A stretch of DNA of 64,000 nt from Rhodocytophaga rosea. Lineage in GTDB: Bacteria; Bacteroidota; Bacteroidia; Cytophagales; 172606-1. The stretch covers positions 2,994,501 through 3,058,500 of the forward strand of contig NZ_CP048222.1 of the NCBI RefSeq assembly GCF_010119975.1. Direction: 5' to 3'. The notes below the pieces were generated by a model. The model ran no database searches and had not been told where the DNA came from. It saw nothing but the letters and a program-made list of their open reading frames with translations. The position numbers were made by a program, and so were the translations under genes. Positions 1 through 8,582 of the stretch are shown here, in pieces. Position 1 is the stretch's first letter; each line of letters opens with the position of its first letter.

Positions 1-2825
1 TTCGCCTCTATTGCTCTTACTTCTGAAGTACATGATGCCATCATTAGAGTCCAATATTTATTAGAATTGTCAGGGGCCCAAACAACAGTATGAATATCTG
101 GGAATTTTTCTTCTAAATAAGTTTTAAAGTCTTCCGTATCTTTTTTGTTAAAGTAAGAGGCAATTACTGTCCAATGCTTATCTCCCAAAATAACAGTATC
201 ACATTGATGATAGATAAATTTGTACTGACTTGGATTATAATTTAACCTATCGTTTATTGCAAGATTTGGATTAGTAAGCATTCTACATGTTACATCTTCT
301 AACTTAATAATACCTTCTTCATTCTGAGTTGAAGGATAAAGATATTGGGCACATTCGGGGAATTTATATTTAGGATATTGTAATTCTACTCGTTCACCCA
401 AGGCTCCTAATACCGATCCCTGAAAAAGAGAGCCAAATACTTTTTCTCGCAAATATGGGTCAATCCAAATTTTAAAGCCCTTAGATTTATTTTTATAATA
501 ATCATAGCCATAATTAAATGATTCAGGAGAAGATTTGGTGTTATTACGCCGAGGATAAGGTAAAGCATATGCTTGCCATTGATGATTTCCATCAATACTT
601 TTAATAGCTCCTATTAATATAGAAAAGTTAGTTTCATTTGAATGATACACTTCTTTTCCAAAAATAGGTGAAGAATATCCACCACTTAGATCGCTTATGA
701 TAGTGTTAATAGTAGCTGGATCAAGTAACGCTAATTTAGCTAATACAACAGAATGAGATAAAGGGTAAAATGTATTCACATTTAGAGTTCCATCCTTTAT
801 AGAAAGATCCTTTTCCACAAATTTTGCTACATCATCAAAGATGAGAAGCATTTTTTTTGACTCATCTTTTGAATAAACTTCATTAAGCTTCTCTCTTGTC
901 GTATTATGTGGGTTTGTTAATACCATTAAAAATTCTGCCGTTTGCTTATCTGTTAGTAACTTTGCCAAGTGAAATTTTGCCTTTTCAAGTTCTGGTTCAA
1001 TTTTTTTGTATCCTGTGGCAGTAGCTTCTTTTGTTGGACTAATCAGCCAGCGTAATATAGTTGGTAAGCCATCATAGAATTTATTATATTCGTTTTTAAT
1101 CTTATTAAGATTGTCTTCAACAAAACATCCTACCTCACTTCCTTGAATAGGTACTCCAGTAAAAACACTACTATAACATTTGTACCATCGTGAATAATCA
1201 TCAACGGGATTACCATTATTATCTAGCATCTTTAACCCTGCATTATGACTTGCCTTTATATATTCTTCAGAGGCAATTTTGATACCGGAGGACCAATTCC
1301 TAATTAACACTGTAATTAAATTGTATTTATCTATGGCCTTTTTAATTTCATCTATTATAGGATCAAGAATATCCAATTTATTTTTAATCTCATCTTGCAG
1401 TTTTTTAACTTTCTCTAATACTTCCTCTGCTTTTTCTAAAGCCTTTTTTTGAATTTTTATGTCTGTTTCAGCAGTTGAAACTGCTACTTGGTAAGTTAGG
1501 TCAGCAAGACCTTTAACTGATTGATTTAATTTATTTGTAAGTTCATCGATTTTTTTCTTTGTTTCATCCCGAGCGTTTGATGCAACTTCCGCGGCTCGCC
1601 TTGCTACGGCAGCTCTTTCTTTAGCTATACCTATGTTTCTATTTAAGCCTGAAATTTGGTTATTTAAATCATTTATAATATCACAGCCTTCGCCCAATAT
1701 ATCTCCAACAAATGGAATACTACTAACAACATCGCACACTACACCTCCTAATCTACTTTGTAGATTACCAATTTCTTTTTCTAAACCTGCAACAGTTGTT
1801 TCGACTTCAGCTACAACCTTAGCGCTTTCTGCTAATAAATCTGCAGCAACTTTGGCTTGTTCAGCTAGAATAACTTCATTATGTGTTATTATCTCAGGGT
1901 ATTTCTTAACAATATCTTTAGCTTCATTTAAGGCAGAAAGAGCGGCATCATAAGCAGCTTGTTTTACCTTTAATACTTCTTTTTGAAGATTTAAATCAGC
2001 TTCTGCTGCAATAATTGCAGTTTTTGCAGTTGCTAAGTCCAATTGTAAATCAATTTGCTGCTTAAAATATTTCGCTCCCCATTCAGTTAATAGTGAAATT
2101 AATTTAGTAGTTTCATTGTCCAAATTTTGTACTCCTACTTGCACTCCATACATTGAAGATAAATGTAATCCTGTCTTTGATTTTAAGTATTGTTTGAAAA
2201 CTTCGCTGTTTAGTATTAATTGATCTCGTATAAAGGGTGCTGATACTTTCAAGTCATCGTTCCAATTTATTGCCCTGCCCTCCAAATCGGTAGGATGTGG
2301 GGTCAATCTTTCTATATATTTTTCTAAAACAAAATGCCTCAATTCGACATCTCTTTCTGAATCAAGCAAATAAAAAATATCACCAGCATAATTATTTACA
2401 TAAGTATGAGCAAAAATATCACCGGCAGCATGCGAAATAAAACCATATGCCATTGCTATTTCTTCCGGAGTTTTAGCAGAAACAAGCAAATGGTTAAGCC
2501 ATTGGTCTGTTTGCCATCCACCTTCTAACCCTGGGTGAGTAGTTATTTGGCCTACAATTGGGTCAGGAAAAATATCTGGACCTAAGTTCCCCATTCTATA
2601 AACCTGAGGATTCGATTTAAGTGCTAGCAATATATGCGGTGGAACAGGATAGTCTTTATTTAAAACTCTGATTTTCCCATCATCAAGTATATCATTTAAT
2701 ACTTGTTGAGCAATCCATATATGAGTTTTAAGCGACCAACCAAAAGCTGTGCCAGGTAACTCAATTAAAGAAAATGTAAAAAACAGACAAAGGTAAAATC
2801 TATAATTTATGTATAGTGCTCTCAT
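1..2825 (-). CDS. Secreted zinc-dependent phospholipase C-like protein with long coiled coil (partial)
   Basis: An open frame of about 941 codons runs from an ATG at 2825 off the left edge, so the C-terminus is missing. Residues 1-29 look like a signal peptide ending TAFG. The predicted mature protein begins W30-S-L-K-T-H35, as in zinc-dependent phospholipase C and S1/P1 nucleases, where the N-terminal Trp and a nearby His bind zinc. H132-AAG-D136-IFA-H140 fits the later HxxxD zinc motif. Residues about 220-480 are rich in Ala, Lys and Glu heptads, suggesting long coiled coils broken by a hydrophobic Gly-rich patch. The visible C-terminal end (HWTVIASY, then YWTLMMAS) resembles SPOR-type strands, but weakly. 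The family is known for lipid or nucleic-acid cleavage outside the cytoplasm. A function for this long fusion is not known to me. It could be a toxin or effector carried by the island. Confidence 0.7.
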   Translation of the reverse strand, partial: MRALYINYRFYLCLFFTFSLIELPGTAFGWSLKTHIWIAQQVLNDILDDGKIRVLNKDYPVPPHILLALKSNPQVYRMGNLGPDIFPDPIVGQITTHPGLEGGWQTDQWLNHLLVSAKTPEEIAMAYGFISHAAGDIFAHTYVNNYAGDIFYLLDSERDVELRHFVLEKYIERLTPHPTDLEGRAINWNDDLKVSAPFIRDQLILNSEVFKQYLKSKTGLHLSSMYGVQVGVQNLDNETTKLISLLTEWGAKYFKQQIDLQLDLATAKTAIIAAEADLNLQKEVLKVKQAAYDAALSALNEAKDIVKKYPEIITHNEVILAEQAKVAADLLAESAKVVAEVETTVAGLEKEIGNLQSRLGGVVCDVVSSIPFVGDILGEGCDIINDLNNQISGLNRNIGIAKERAAVARRAAEVASNARDETKKKIDELTNKLNQSVKGLADLTYQVAVSTAETDIKIQKKALEKAEEVLEKVKKLQDEIKNKLDILDPIIDEIKKAIDKYNLITVLIRNWSSGIKIASEEYIKASHNAGLKMLDNNGNPVDDYSRWYKCYSSVFTGVPIQGSEVGCFVEDNLNKIKNEYNKFYDGLPTILRWLISPTKEATATGYKKIEPELEKAKFHLAKLLTDKQTAEFLMVLTNPHNTTREKLNEVYSKDESKKMLLIFDDVAKFVEKDLSIKDGTLNVNTFYPLSHSVVLAKLALLDPATINTIISDLSGGYSSPIFGKEVYHSNETNFSILIGAIKSIDGNHQWQAYALPYPRRNNTKSSPESFNYGYDYYKNKSKGFKIWIDPYLREKVFGSLFQGSVLGALGERVELQYPKYKFPECAQYLYPSTQNEEGIIKLEDVTCRMLTNPNLAINDRLNYNPSQYKFIYHQCDTVILGDKHWTVIASYFNKKDTEDFKTYLEEKFPDIHTVVWAPDNSNKYWTLMMASCTSEVRAIEA

Positions 2826-3304
2826 TATATAAAAAGATTTATATTTTTATAAGGGATAATTATATTTAAATTGATTATTATTTTCGTAGGATAATTTTTA
2901 ACTAATATTCTGCCTTAGGGTAACTAAATCATTACTATTTTTTGATATTAAGAGGGAATTAGGAAACCAATGAAAATTTTTTCTCTTCTCTTCAAAAGAG
3001 AAATTAGACTATACTATAAATGCAATGGCATTTACAACTCGTTAAATTGAATGGTTGTTATACTAATTCAGAGCAGAAGAAATAGAACTTAGTTAATTTG
3101 TGACATCAGTAGATATACTTACACTTATATTAAATAATACAGATTAATTGTTGTGATTTACAAAGAATTAAATTGATTGTCAATACCTAATTTTAGGTAT
3201 TTTTTGCTCTAAGTAACATTTATATTATAAAATTTACTACTGAAGTGTACCTATTCTCATAATTTCTTCTGAAGGTTAACTACTCATTTTAAACAAGTTA
3301 ACTT
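2826..3304. other. AT-rich intergenic region upstream of the integrase
   Basis: No convincing gene is visible in these 479 bases. The region holds the divergent 5' ends of the long minus-strand gene and the integrase, and one palindrome-plus-T element (annotated separately). Confidence 0.6.
3182..3205 (+). repeat. Palindrome-plus-T element, copy 1
   Basis: AATACCTAA and TTAGGTATT form 9-bp arms around two bases, followed by a T-run. The same design recurs at 11192 and 11935, each time 70-180 bases upstream of a plus-strand island gene. Here the gene is the integrase, about 100 bases downstream. It may be an operator for an island regulator, or a weak attenuator. The stem has only three G-C pairs per arm, which favours an operator. 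Confidence 0.6.
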
Positions 3305-4693
3305 ATGTCAATAGTAAATTTTTATCTCCGCAATCTTAAAAAGGGTCTCAAACCAACCCACACTCCAGAAGAGAAAAAAGCAATTGAAGAATTCAACAAA
3401 TCACTTGCAAATAAAGAGACCTTTATTGAACTCCGTTTCCGGTACAACAAGACCAACCTGCTTATTTATAATACAGAAATTAAGATCTTATCTAAACTAT
3501 GGAATCCTGCCAAGCAACGCATTAAATCACAAGCAAGCAGGCAAACAGATAATCTTCGGTTAGATGCCTTAGAAAAGCAGATCATGGAGATTTACTCAGG
3601 TTTCAGATTAAAATCGATTATACCCACTTTAACACAGCTTAGAGAGGCATTAGAAGGATTAACCAAGAAACAAGTCATTACTGCCAAATCATTCTTCCAG
3701 TGCTTTGAAAAAGACTTCATCGAGGCAAGGTCTAAACATGCTGTCTATAAAGAGCGAGTAACAGGTTCAACGGTAGCAAAATATAAGATCTGTATCAAAC
3801 ACCTAAAGGACTTTGAAAAGGCGAAACGCTTCTCTATTGCCTTCGATAACCTGGATAAAAACTTTTATAACCGTTTATGCCAGTACCTTTCAACTGAATA
3901 TACTTATAAGAAAGGTAAACTCATGCAGAAAGGATTAGAGGATAATACTGTCGGTAATACAGTTAAATTCCTTAAAACATTCATGGACTGGTCCTACAAG
4001 AAAGGTTTACATCAAAATGTTGCCTATAAAGAATTTAAAACCTTAAAATTTGAAGACGATACCATCATTACATTAAATTCTGATGAGTTAACAAAAATTA
4101 CCTCTCTCGATTTATTGAAGAATGAAAAATTAGACCGGGTACGGGATATATTTTTATTTGGAGTAGAAATCGGCGCAAGGGTATCTGACCTGTTAAAGTT
4201 AAAGGCGGAGAATGTTCTTATCGAAGAGGGTAATTATTTTATCAAGTACATTGCTAAAAAGACCATCAAGCACAGCACAAAACATTTAATTATTCCAATC
4301 CGCGCAGAAAAAGTTGCTATCATTAAAAAGTACGAAGGTAAATATGCTACCCTCCTACCTACCATTTCAGATCAGAAATTCAATGAGTACATTAAAGAAC
4401 TCTGTCAGTTAGCGGGTATTAACAACTATATGGATGTTTATAAGATGATAGCCGGAGAAAAGACGTTTATTGGCAGACTACCTAAGTATGAGCTTATTTC
4501 CTCTCACGTCATGCGAAGGACTTTCATTACAGAAGCTTTAAAGAACGGCTTACCGGCAGAATTAGTGATGGAATGCAGCGGTCATAAGGATTTCAAAAGT
4601 TTTGCCCGTTACATCAACTTTACCGACAAGAATTATAAGATGAAAATGTTTGATAAGGTCTGGAATGGTTCTTCGATTAGGATCGCGTCGTAA
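3305..4693 (+). CDS. Tyrosine recombinase (phage-type integrase)
   Basis: This 462-residue protein is a site-specific recombinase of the kind that integrates and excises Bacteroidota mobile elements. The N-terminal half (about residues 40-120) resembles an arm-type DNA-binding domain. Residues about 130-240 form the SAM-like core-binding domain. The catalytic domain shows R292 in GARVSD, H401 and R404 in HVMR, H427 in SGHK and nucleophile Y436 in ARYINF, so all the main active-site residues are present and the enzyme is probably functional. A K in IAKKTIK lies where the beta-strand Lys is expected. It stands alone on the plus strand, convergent with the repressor gene, with a bidirectional terminator between them. 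It is the best candidate for mobilising the island next to tRNA-Arg, but its att sites cannot be assigned from this window alone. Confidence 0.93.
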   Translation: MSIVNFYLRNLKKGLKPTHTPEEKKAIEEFNKSLANKETFIELRFRYNKTNLLIYNTEIKILSKLWNPAKQRIKSQASRQTDNLRLDALEKQIMEIYSGFRLKSIIPTLTQLREALEGLTKKQVITAKSFFQCFEKDFIEARSKHAVYKERVTGSTVAKYKICIKHLKDFEKAKRFSIAFDNLDKNFYNRLCQYLSTEYTYKKGKLMQKGLEDNTVGNTVKFLKTFMDWSYKKGLHQNVAYKEFKTLKFEDDTIITLNSDELTKITSLDLLKNEKLDRVRDIFLFGVEIGARVSDLLKLKAENVLIEEGNYFIKYIAKKTIKHSTKHLIIPIRAEKVAIIKKYEGKYATLLPTISDQKFNEYIKELCQLAGINNYMDVYKMIAGEKTFIGRLPKYELISSHVMRRTFITEALKNGLPAELVMECSGHKDFKSFARYINFTDKNYKMKMFDKVWNGSSIRIAS

Positions 4694-4769
4694 AGCAGGA
4701 TTAAAATGGGTATAACTCATTAGAAGTAAAAACTGGAATAAGTAACCCCAGAATAATTTAAATTGATTT

Positions 4770-4806
4770 AAAGCTGTTAGAGCCTTTTATTCTAACAGCT
4801 TTTTAT
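4770..4806. terminator. Bidirectional rho-independent terminator
   Basis: AAAGCTGTTAGA pairs perfectly with TCTAACAGCTTT around a 9-base loop, with A- and T-rich sides. It lies between the convergent integrase and repressor genes and overlaps the repressor stop codon, so it can end transcripts from both. Confidence 0.8.
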
Positions 4807-5774
4807 TTATTCATTTTACCATCTATATCTTTAATCTTATCTCTTAATGCTAAAATTTCAGCTTGCATATAACCAATAACATTACTATTGTCATGAATAG
4901 ATCTCCGTTTATGGCTAAAGCATAGATGAATAACCATATGCCACACTTCAAGGATATCTTCTAATGCTAGTTCTTGGATTGGATAGTCTGGATTATCTGT
5001 AAGTAAAACAAATTTATTGCGGCTCTGGCTATGGTTGACAATGCGTCTAACTAAAACACTAGAATGTGTAACAATCACATAAATATCTCCATCCTTAATA
5101 TTATACCAGAAATTTTCTAAATAATCACCCACGATGAAATCTTTCTCAAAAACAGTATTTGCCATACTTGAATCTGCTACCTGGAAACATCTAAGATTAG
5201 CCGTACGCATTCCCCGAAATGGCAAGTTGAAAACAGGTAAATCATTAAAAAAATTAGTCTCATGATGATGGGTTGGATAAGCTGTAAGATATTGGTTAGA
5301 TATAACTACAATGTTCTTTCTGTTTTCATTATCAATTGTGACAATCATTGGTTTTATTTCCGTTGAAAGCTTCTCTTTGCGGGCAACGCTATAGGTTTCT
5401 AAATCTCCTCCTATGGCTATTTTAGATATGGAAGTTTCACCTAACTCTTCCAAGTCATACTCCCTATCTTCTATATAATTCTCATTAGGAACTTTTTTTT
5501 CTTCTACACTAAGTAAGGCTTGATTATCAAGATCGTTCAATTGAATTTCTTCAACACTAAGTTGATTTATCCCTAACAAATAGTCTGCACTTGTGTCAAG
5601 AAAGTTGACTATTTCTATCAAAATACTAAAAGATGGATAACTTGTCTCACTTTCATAATTTGAAATTGTATTTCTTTTAACAATTAATTTATCAGCTAAT
5701 TTTTGCTGACTAATACCTCTTTTTTCGCGCATTTGGCGAAGTCTTTCTCCAAAACCTATCAATTCTCTTCCCAT
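4803..5774 (-). CDS. XRE-family repressor with S24/LexA-like C-terminal domain
   Basis: The protein has 323 residues. Residues about 8-65 form a helix-turn-helix (FGERLRQMREKRGISQQKLA, then NTISNYES). The C-terminal half (about residues 195-295) has the S24 peptidase fold signature: the serine in DSSMANTV, strands around GDYLENFW, and VLVRRIV. In self-cleaving LexA and CI proteins the last strand carries a catalytic Lys, but here the expected position reads Arg (VRR). Autocleavage is therefore doubtful, and the domain may serve for dimerisation or ligand sensing. A short coiled coil closes the protein. It is divergent from the replication-type gene at 6052, with a perfect palindrome 33 bases before its start, as expected for an autoregulated island control gene. 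Confidence 0.82.
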   Translation of the reverse strand: MGRELIGFGERLRQMREKRGISQQKLADKLIVKRNTISNYESETSYPSFSILIEIVNFLDTSADYLLGINQLSVEEIQLNDLDNQALLSVEEKKVPNENYIEDREYDLEELGETSISKIAIGGDLETYSVARKEKLSTEIKPMIVTIDNENRKNIVVISNQYLTAYPTHHHETNFFNDLPVFNLPFRGMRTANLRCFQVADSSMANTVFEKDFIVGDYLENFWYNIKDGDIYVIVTHSSVLVRRIVNHSQSRNKFVLLTDNPDYPIQELALEDILEVWHMVIHLCFSHKRRSIHDNSNVIGYMQAEILALRDKIKDIDGKMNK

Positions 5775-5806
5775 AATATTTTTTTGTCTACAAATTACTA
5801 TTTTTC

Positions 5807-5818
5807 TTGACCGGTCAA
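5807..5818. promoter_or_regulatory. Candidate operator TTGACCGGTCAA
   Basis: A perfect 12-bp palindrome lies 33 bases upstream of the repressor start codon, in the divergent region facing the gene at 6052. Its GC-rich centre stands out in an AT-rich tract. It is the natural candidate binding site for the adjacent XRE repressor. Confidence 0.5.
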
Positions 5819-5997
5819 TAATTTTGATTATATTTGTATTATATACTTAAAATAACGCTTTATATCCTATTTCTCCTATGATACTAAAATACTTGCCTTT
5901 CGAAAACACTTGTTAGTTCTACGAATTAATTCACTTATTAAAAATAGTCAGCACACGTCTTTTAACAAATCACTGTAAAAAGTCTGAAACAATAAAA

Positions 5998-6018
5998 AAG
6001 GGAGCTCGCAACTCCCTT
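5998..6018. promoter_or_regulatory. Leader hairpin upstream of replication-like gene
   Basis: AAGGGAG pairs with CTCCCTT around CTCGCAA, 33 bases before the ATG at 6052. On the minus strand the stem is followed by six T, so it looks like a terminator for an antisense transcript. A related hairpin with GCA in the loop and a TTGTCTA motif after it precedes the ATG at 7950. Confidence 0.5.
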
Positions 6019-6051
6019 AATGGTACTCTATTGTCTAAAATTTAACCAATC

Positions 6052-6795
6052 ATGATCGGCTATGATACTATCAAAGCTCATATAGCAGGCAATCACTATG
6101 ATGAGATAAAACTCAAAATAAATCTTCAATATATAAACAGGGAACGCCATTATATTTTCACTTATAATAAAAGCGATCTTATTTTCTCATTTGCACATGG
6201 AATAACATCAATTCGTTTCAGCATACCGAAACTAATTCATGGAGACAATTTCAAAGTCGCAGGAATTGAAGAAGCAAAACAGGCACTAGTCATTATTTCG
6301 GGTTTAACTGGATTAGATTTTAGCCAGTTCAGAATTACCAGGCTGCATCTTACTACTAATATTCATACAGAATACAGTACAAGGAAATTTGCAGTACATT
6401 TAAAAAAGCCATCCTATTTCAAAGGTGAAATGCATCTGCAAAATGGATTTTACTTTCATACCAATCAAGATATCAGGAGGTCAGCAAGGGTAATCCTTTT
6501 TTACAAAAAGAAGGAAGAATATATTCGGATTGAATCAAAATTCGAAAACAGACATCAAACACATAATTCTGTAGGTGCATCTATCAGGCACTTTCTCAGG
6601 CATGAACCATTAGTTTCGGAAATTATTAAAGAGTCCTTCTACCTCAATTGCATTAACTACTTCATTGCTACTTTAGGCACCACTATTAGAGGACCAGTCA
6701 GGTCAGAAAAAGACCGGATTTTCAAACAGCACTTCTCTGAACGGTTACAAGATAGCTATAGCCAATCCTTACATATTTTACATAATACAAGTTGA
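6052..6795 (+). CDS. Putative replication initiator, phage/plasmid gene II/X-like
   Basis: This 247-residue protein is not recognised with certainty. Three blocks fit the gene II/X replication family of filamentous phages and plasmids: ITRLHLTTNI (about residue 100, the place of the family's RLDLAYN block), ARVILFYKKKEE and YIRIESKFENR (about 145-170). A catalytic tyrosine cannot be assigned. It sits divergent to the repressor, behind a leader hairpin that could give antisense control, as in plasmid rep genes. This would suit an integrative element that replicates after excision. An alternative is a non-catalytic DNA-binding relative. Confidence 0.42.
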   Translation: MIGYDTIKAHIAGNHYDEIKLKINLQYINRERHYIFTYNKSDLIFSFAHGITSIRFSIPKLIHGDNFKVAGIEEAKQALVIISGLTGLDFSQFRITRLHLTTNIHTEYSTRKFAVHLKKPSYFKGEMHLQNGFYFHTNQDIRRSARVILFYKKKEEYIRIESKFENRHQTHNSVGASIRHFLRHEPLVSEIIKESFYLNCINYFIATLGTTIRGPVRSEKDRIFKQHFSERLQDSYSQSLHILHNTS

Positions 6796-6894
6796 GCTTA
6801 CCTATTAAGGCAGTAAAAGTTTATATCATTTAACTATATCCTGCTGAATTATAGCTATTTATTAACAATTATATAAATATTAAAAACTAAGGTA

Positions 6895-7308
6895 ATGTAT
6901 ATTATTAAATATGTTGAGCATTCTGACTATGATAAAGAAGGCTCTTATCTCTATGAAAATTTGAAAGTAAACTACCTCTATAAACTGATAGCAATTTTAG
7001 TTTCTGTATATAGTCATTACAAAGAATATGATATAGAAGATATTGATTTAGCTATGTATAAAATTATTTATCTGGAAAATCGCAATAAGGATAAACATTC
7101 TATTACTATAAATGGCTGCATGTTCCCCGAGTGTATTGTAGATTCACCTATTGAATTAATAAATTTCTTAAAAAGTAAAATAGATGAACATTTATTATTA
7201 GTAGGTATAAGAAAGAGTCGTACACCATGGTCTTTTGAAGAGGATATAATCGAGGATTTTTTAGAACATGATTTAGTAAGCAAACTGTTTGATTGTTTTT
7301 ACACTTGA
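6895..7308 (+). CDS. Hypothetical protein
   Basis: This 137-residue acidic protein is not recognised. It has no signal peptide or membrane segment, is rich in Ile, Tyr, Asp and Glu, and contains a Cys-rich stretch NGCMFPEC near residue 80. It follows the replication-like gene by about 100 bases on the same strand and shares its AT-rich codon use. No function can be assigned. Confidence 0.5.
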   Translation: MYIIKYVEHSDYDKEGSYLYENLKVNYLYKLIAILVSVYSHYKEYDIEDIDLAMYKIIYLENRNKDKHSITINGCMFPECIVDSPIELINFLKSKIDEHLLLVGIRKSRTPWSFEEDIIEDFLEHDLVSKLFDCFYT

Positions 7309-7363
7309 TTTATGTTATGAATTAATACTTGTAGACAAAATAGAATGACTTTTCTATTAATAT

Positions 7364-7405
7364 ATGCTTGGAATGAGCATGTTTTGAATAATTGTACAAT
7401 TATTC
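7364..7405. promoter_or_regulatory. Two adjacent palindromes
   Basis: ATGCT and AGCAT (7364-7368, 7376-7380) form a small inverted repeat. Five bases on, GAATAATTGTACAATTATTC (7386-7405) is a perfect 20-bp palindrome. They lie in the 255-base gap before the excisionase-like gene. They may be protein-binding sites for its regulation or part of a recombination or replication site. Confidence 0.45.
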
Positions 7406-7563
7406 GATAGCTGTTTCAGCCTTACTCTTTAAAAAGTAAATTTACAGTGGTTTTTAATTCTAATGATTAAAGACTTCCTTTCTCTTACGGGAATAGGAGT
7501 AAAGATCGTACAAAGGCGTTGCCTTCAGACTGTATTTATTGTAACATTTACTGATCTACAAGT

Positions 7564-7869
7564 ATGATCCTCAATACTCCTATCCAACCATCTGTGTACA
7601 TTATTATTTCACGAGAAGATCTTAGGCAATTATTAGCAGATACCGTTTTTGAGGAACTACAAAAGTTTACACCTCAATTACAGGTTGCTCTTTCAGAAGA
7701 CAAGAAACAATATTTAACAAGAAAAGAAACTGCTGCATTATTGCAGATTTCGCTTGTTACCCTTCATAATTGGAATAAAACAGAAAAGTTAGTTCCTGAA
7801 AAGATCGGAAGAAGGTCTTTGTATGCAAGGAAGACTATCGAGCAAGTCCTGTCTGGAAGTAAATCTTAA
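7564..7869 (+). CDS. Excisionase/MerR-like helix-turn-helix protein
   Basis: The protein has 101 residues. The C-terminal half (about 55-100) is a typical HTH_17 excisionase-family winged helix: YLTRKETAALLQIS, then LHNWNKTEKLVPEKIGRRSLY. The N-terminal half is a short amphipathic helix region found in the Bacteroidota version that precedes rep or mobilisation genes. It probably binds DNA to direct excision or to control the downstream gene at 7950. The latter begins 80 bases on and is preceded by a hairpin. Confidence 0.82.
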   Translation: MILNTPIQPSVYIIISREDLRQLLADTVFEELQKFTPQLQVALSEDKKQYLTRKETAALLQISLVTLHNWNKTEKLVPEKIGRRSLYARKTIEQVLSGSKS

Positions 7870-7894
7870 AACTAAATTTCCTTAAAAGCAAAAG

Positions 7895-7912
7895 GGGAGG
7901 TTGCAGCCTCCC
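7895..7912. promoter_or_regulatory. Leader hairpin upstream of the gene at 7950
   Basis: GGGAGG pairs with CCTCCC around TTGCAG, 37 bases before the ATG at 7950. The hairpin, its GCA-containing loop, the AAAAGG before it and the TTGTCTA after it match the leader at 5998. The paired copies suggest shared control of the two replication-type genes. Confidence 0.5.
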
Positions 7913-7949
7913 ACTTCAATACTTTGTCTATTACTAACTTACAAATAAC

Positions 7950-8582
7950 ATGTCTAAATTACCCAAACGAGATCATAAAGAAAACGATCCAAAGGATGAA
8001 TTTTCTTCTGAGCATGAAAAAAATTCTAAAGGGTTATGGATACCCGACTCTGTCCTATTTAATGACGACCTGAACACACAGGAAAAGATTATTATTTCTG
8101 TGGTATATAACTTTAATAAAGATAAAAAGAAGTGTTTTGCTACGAATGCGTATTTCAGTGAACGGATTGGCATCCATGAGAATGGAATATCTCGCCTTAT
8201 CAAGTCTTTAGTTGAGCGAAAGTACCTGTCAAGTACAATGATAACCTCCTATAAAGGGACTAACCGGGTACTTACCTTATTAGATTCTGAGGTAGTAATT
8301 AAGAAAAAAAGTAGTTCTAAAAGTTACAACCTGAAGGAGCATAATCTGAATAAGAAGGAAGCAAGTAAACATAAGCTCGCACTAAATTCAGTGAATGCTT
8401 CCATAGAGGGTAGCACTAATATTAGTGAGTCGGGTATCACTAAATCCAGTGAAAGGCGTCTTACTGGATTTAGTGAGGAGATCGCACTGGAATTAGTGAA
8501 TAATAATAAAGGAATAAAAAAGGGCTATTTAAAAAGAGAAATAGATATAAAAAGAAATACGAAAAAAAAGAGGTCGAAATAA
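7950..8582 (+). CDS. Helix-turn-helix protein, replication-initiator-like N-domain
   Basis: This 210-residue protein carries, at about 28-115, a winged-helix block seen at the N-terminus of plasmid and phage replication proteins: LWIPDSVLFNDDLNTQEKII, CFATNAYFSERIGIHENGIS, RLIKSLVERKYLS. The rest is Lys/Ser-rich and low-complexity, ending in KKKRSK at an A8 run. The next 400 bases hold further open stretches with only TAA stops, so the gene may once have been longer. It follows the excisionase-like gene, a common order in mobile elements of this phylum. Confidence 0.6.
   Translation: MSKLPKRDHKENDPKDEFSSEHEKNSKGLWIPDSVLFNDDLNTQEKIIISVVYNFNKDKKKCFATNAYFSERIGIHENGISRLIKSLVERKYLSSTMITSYKGTNRVLTLLDSEVVIKKKSSSKSYNLKEHNLNKKEASKHKLALNSVNASIEGSTNISESGITKSSERRLTGFSEEIALELVNNNKGIKKGYLKREIDIKRNTKKKRSK

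Noticed and set aside
1633-1953. Plus-strand ORF inside the long minus-strand gene
   Set aside because: Ser/Thr/Pro-rich translation is the complement of a coiled-coil coding region. No domain.
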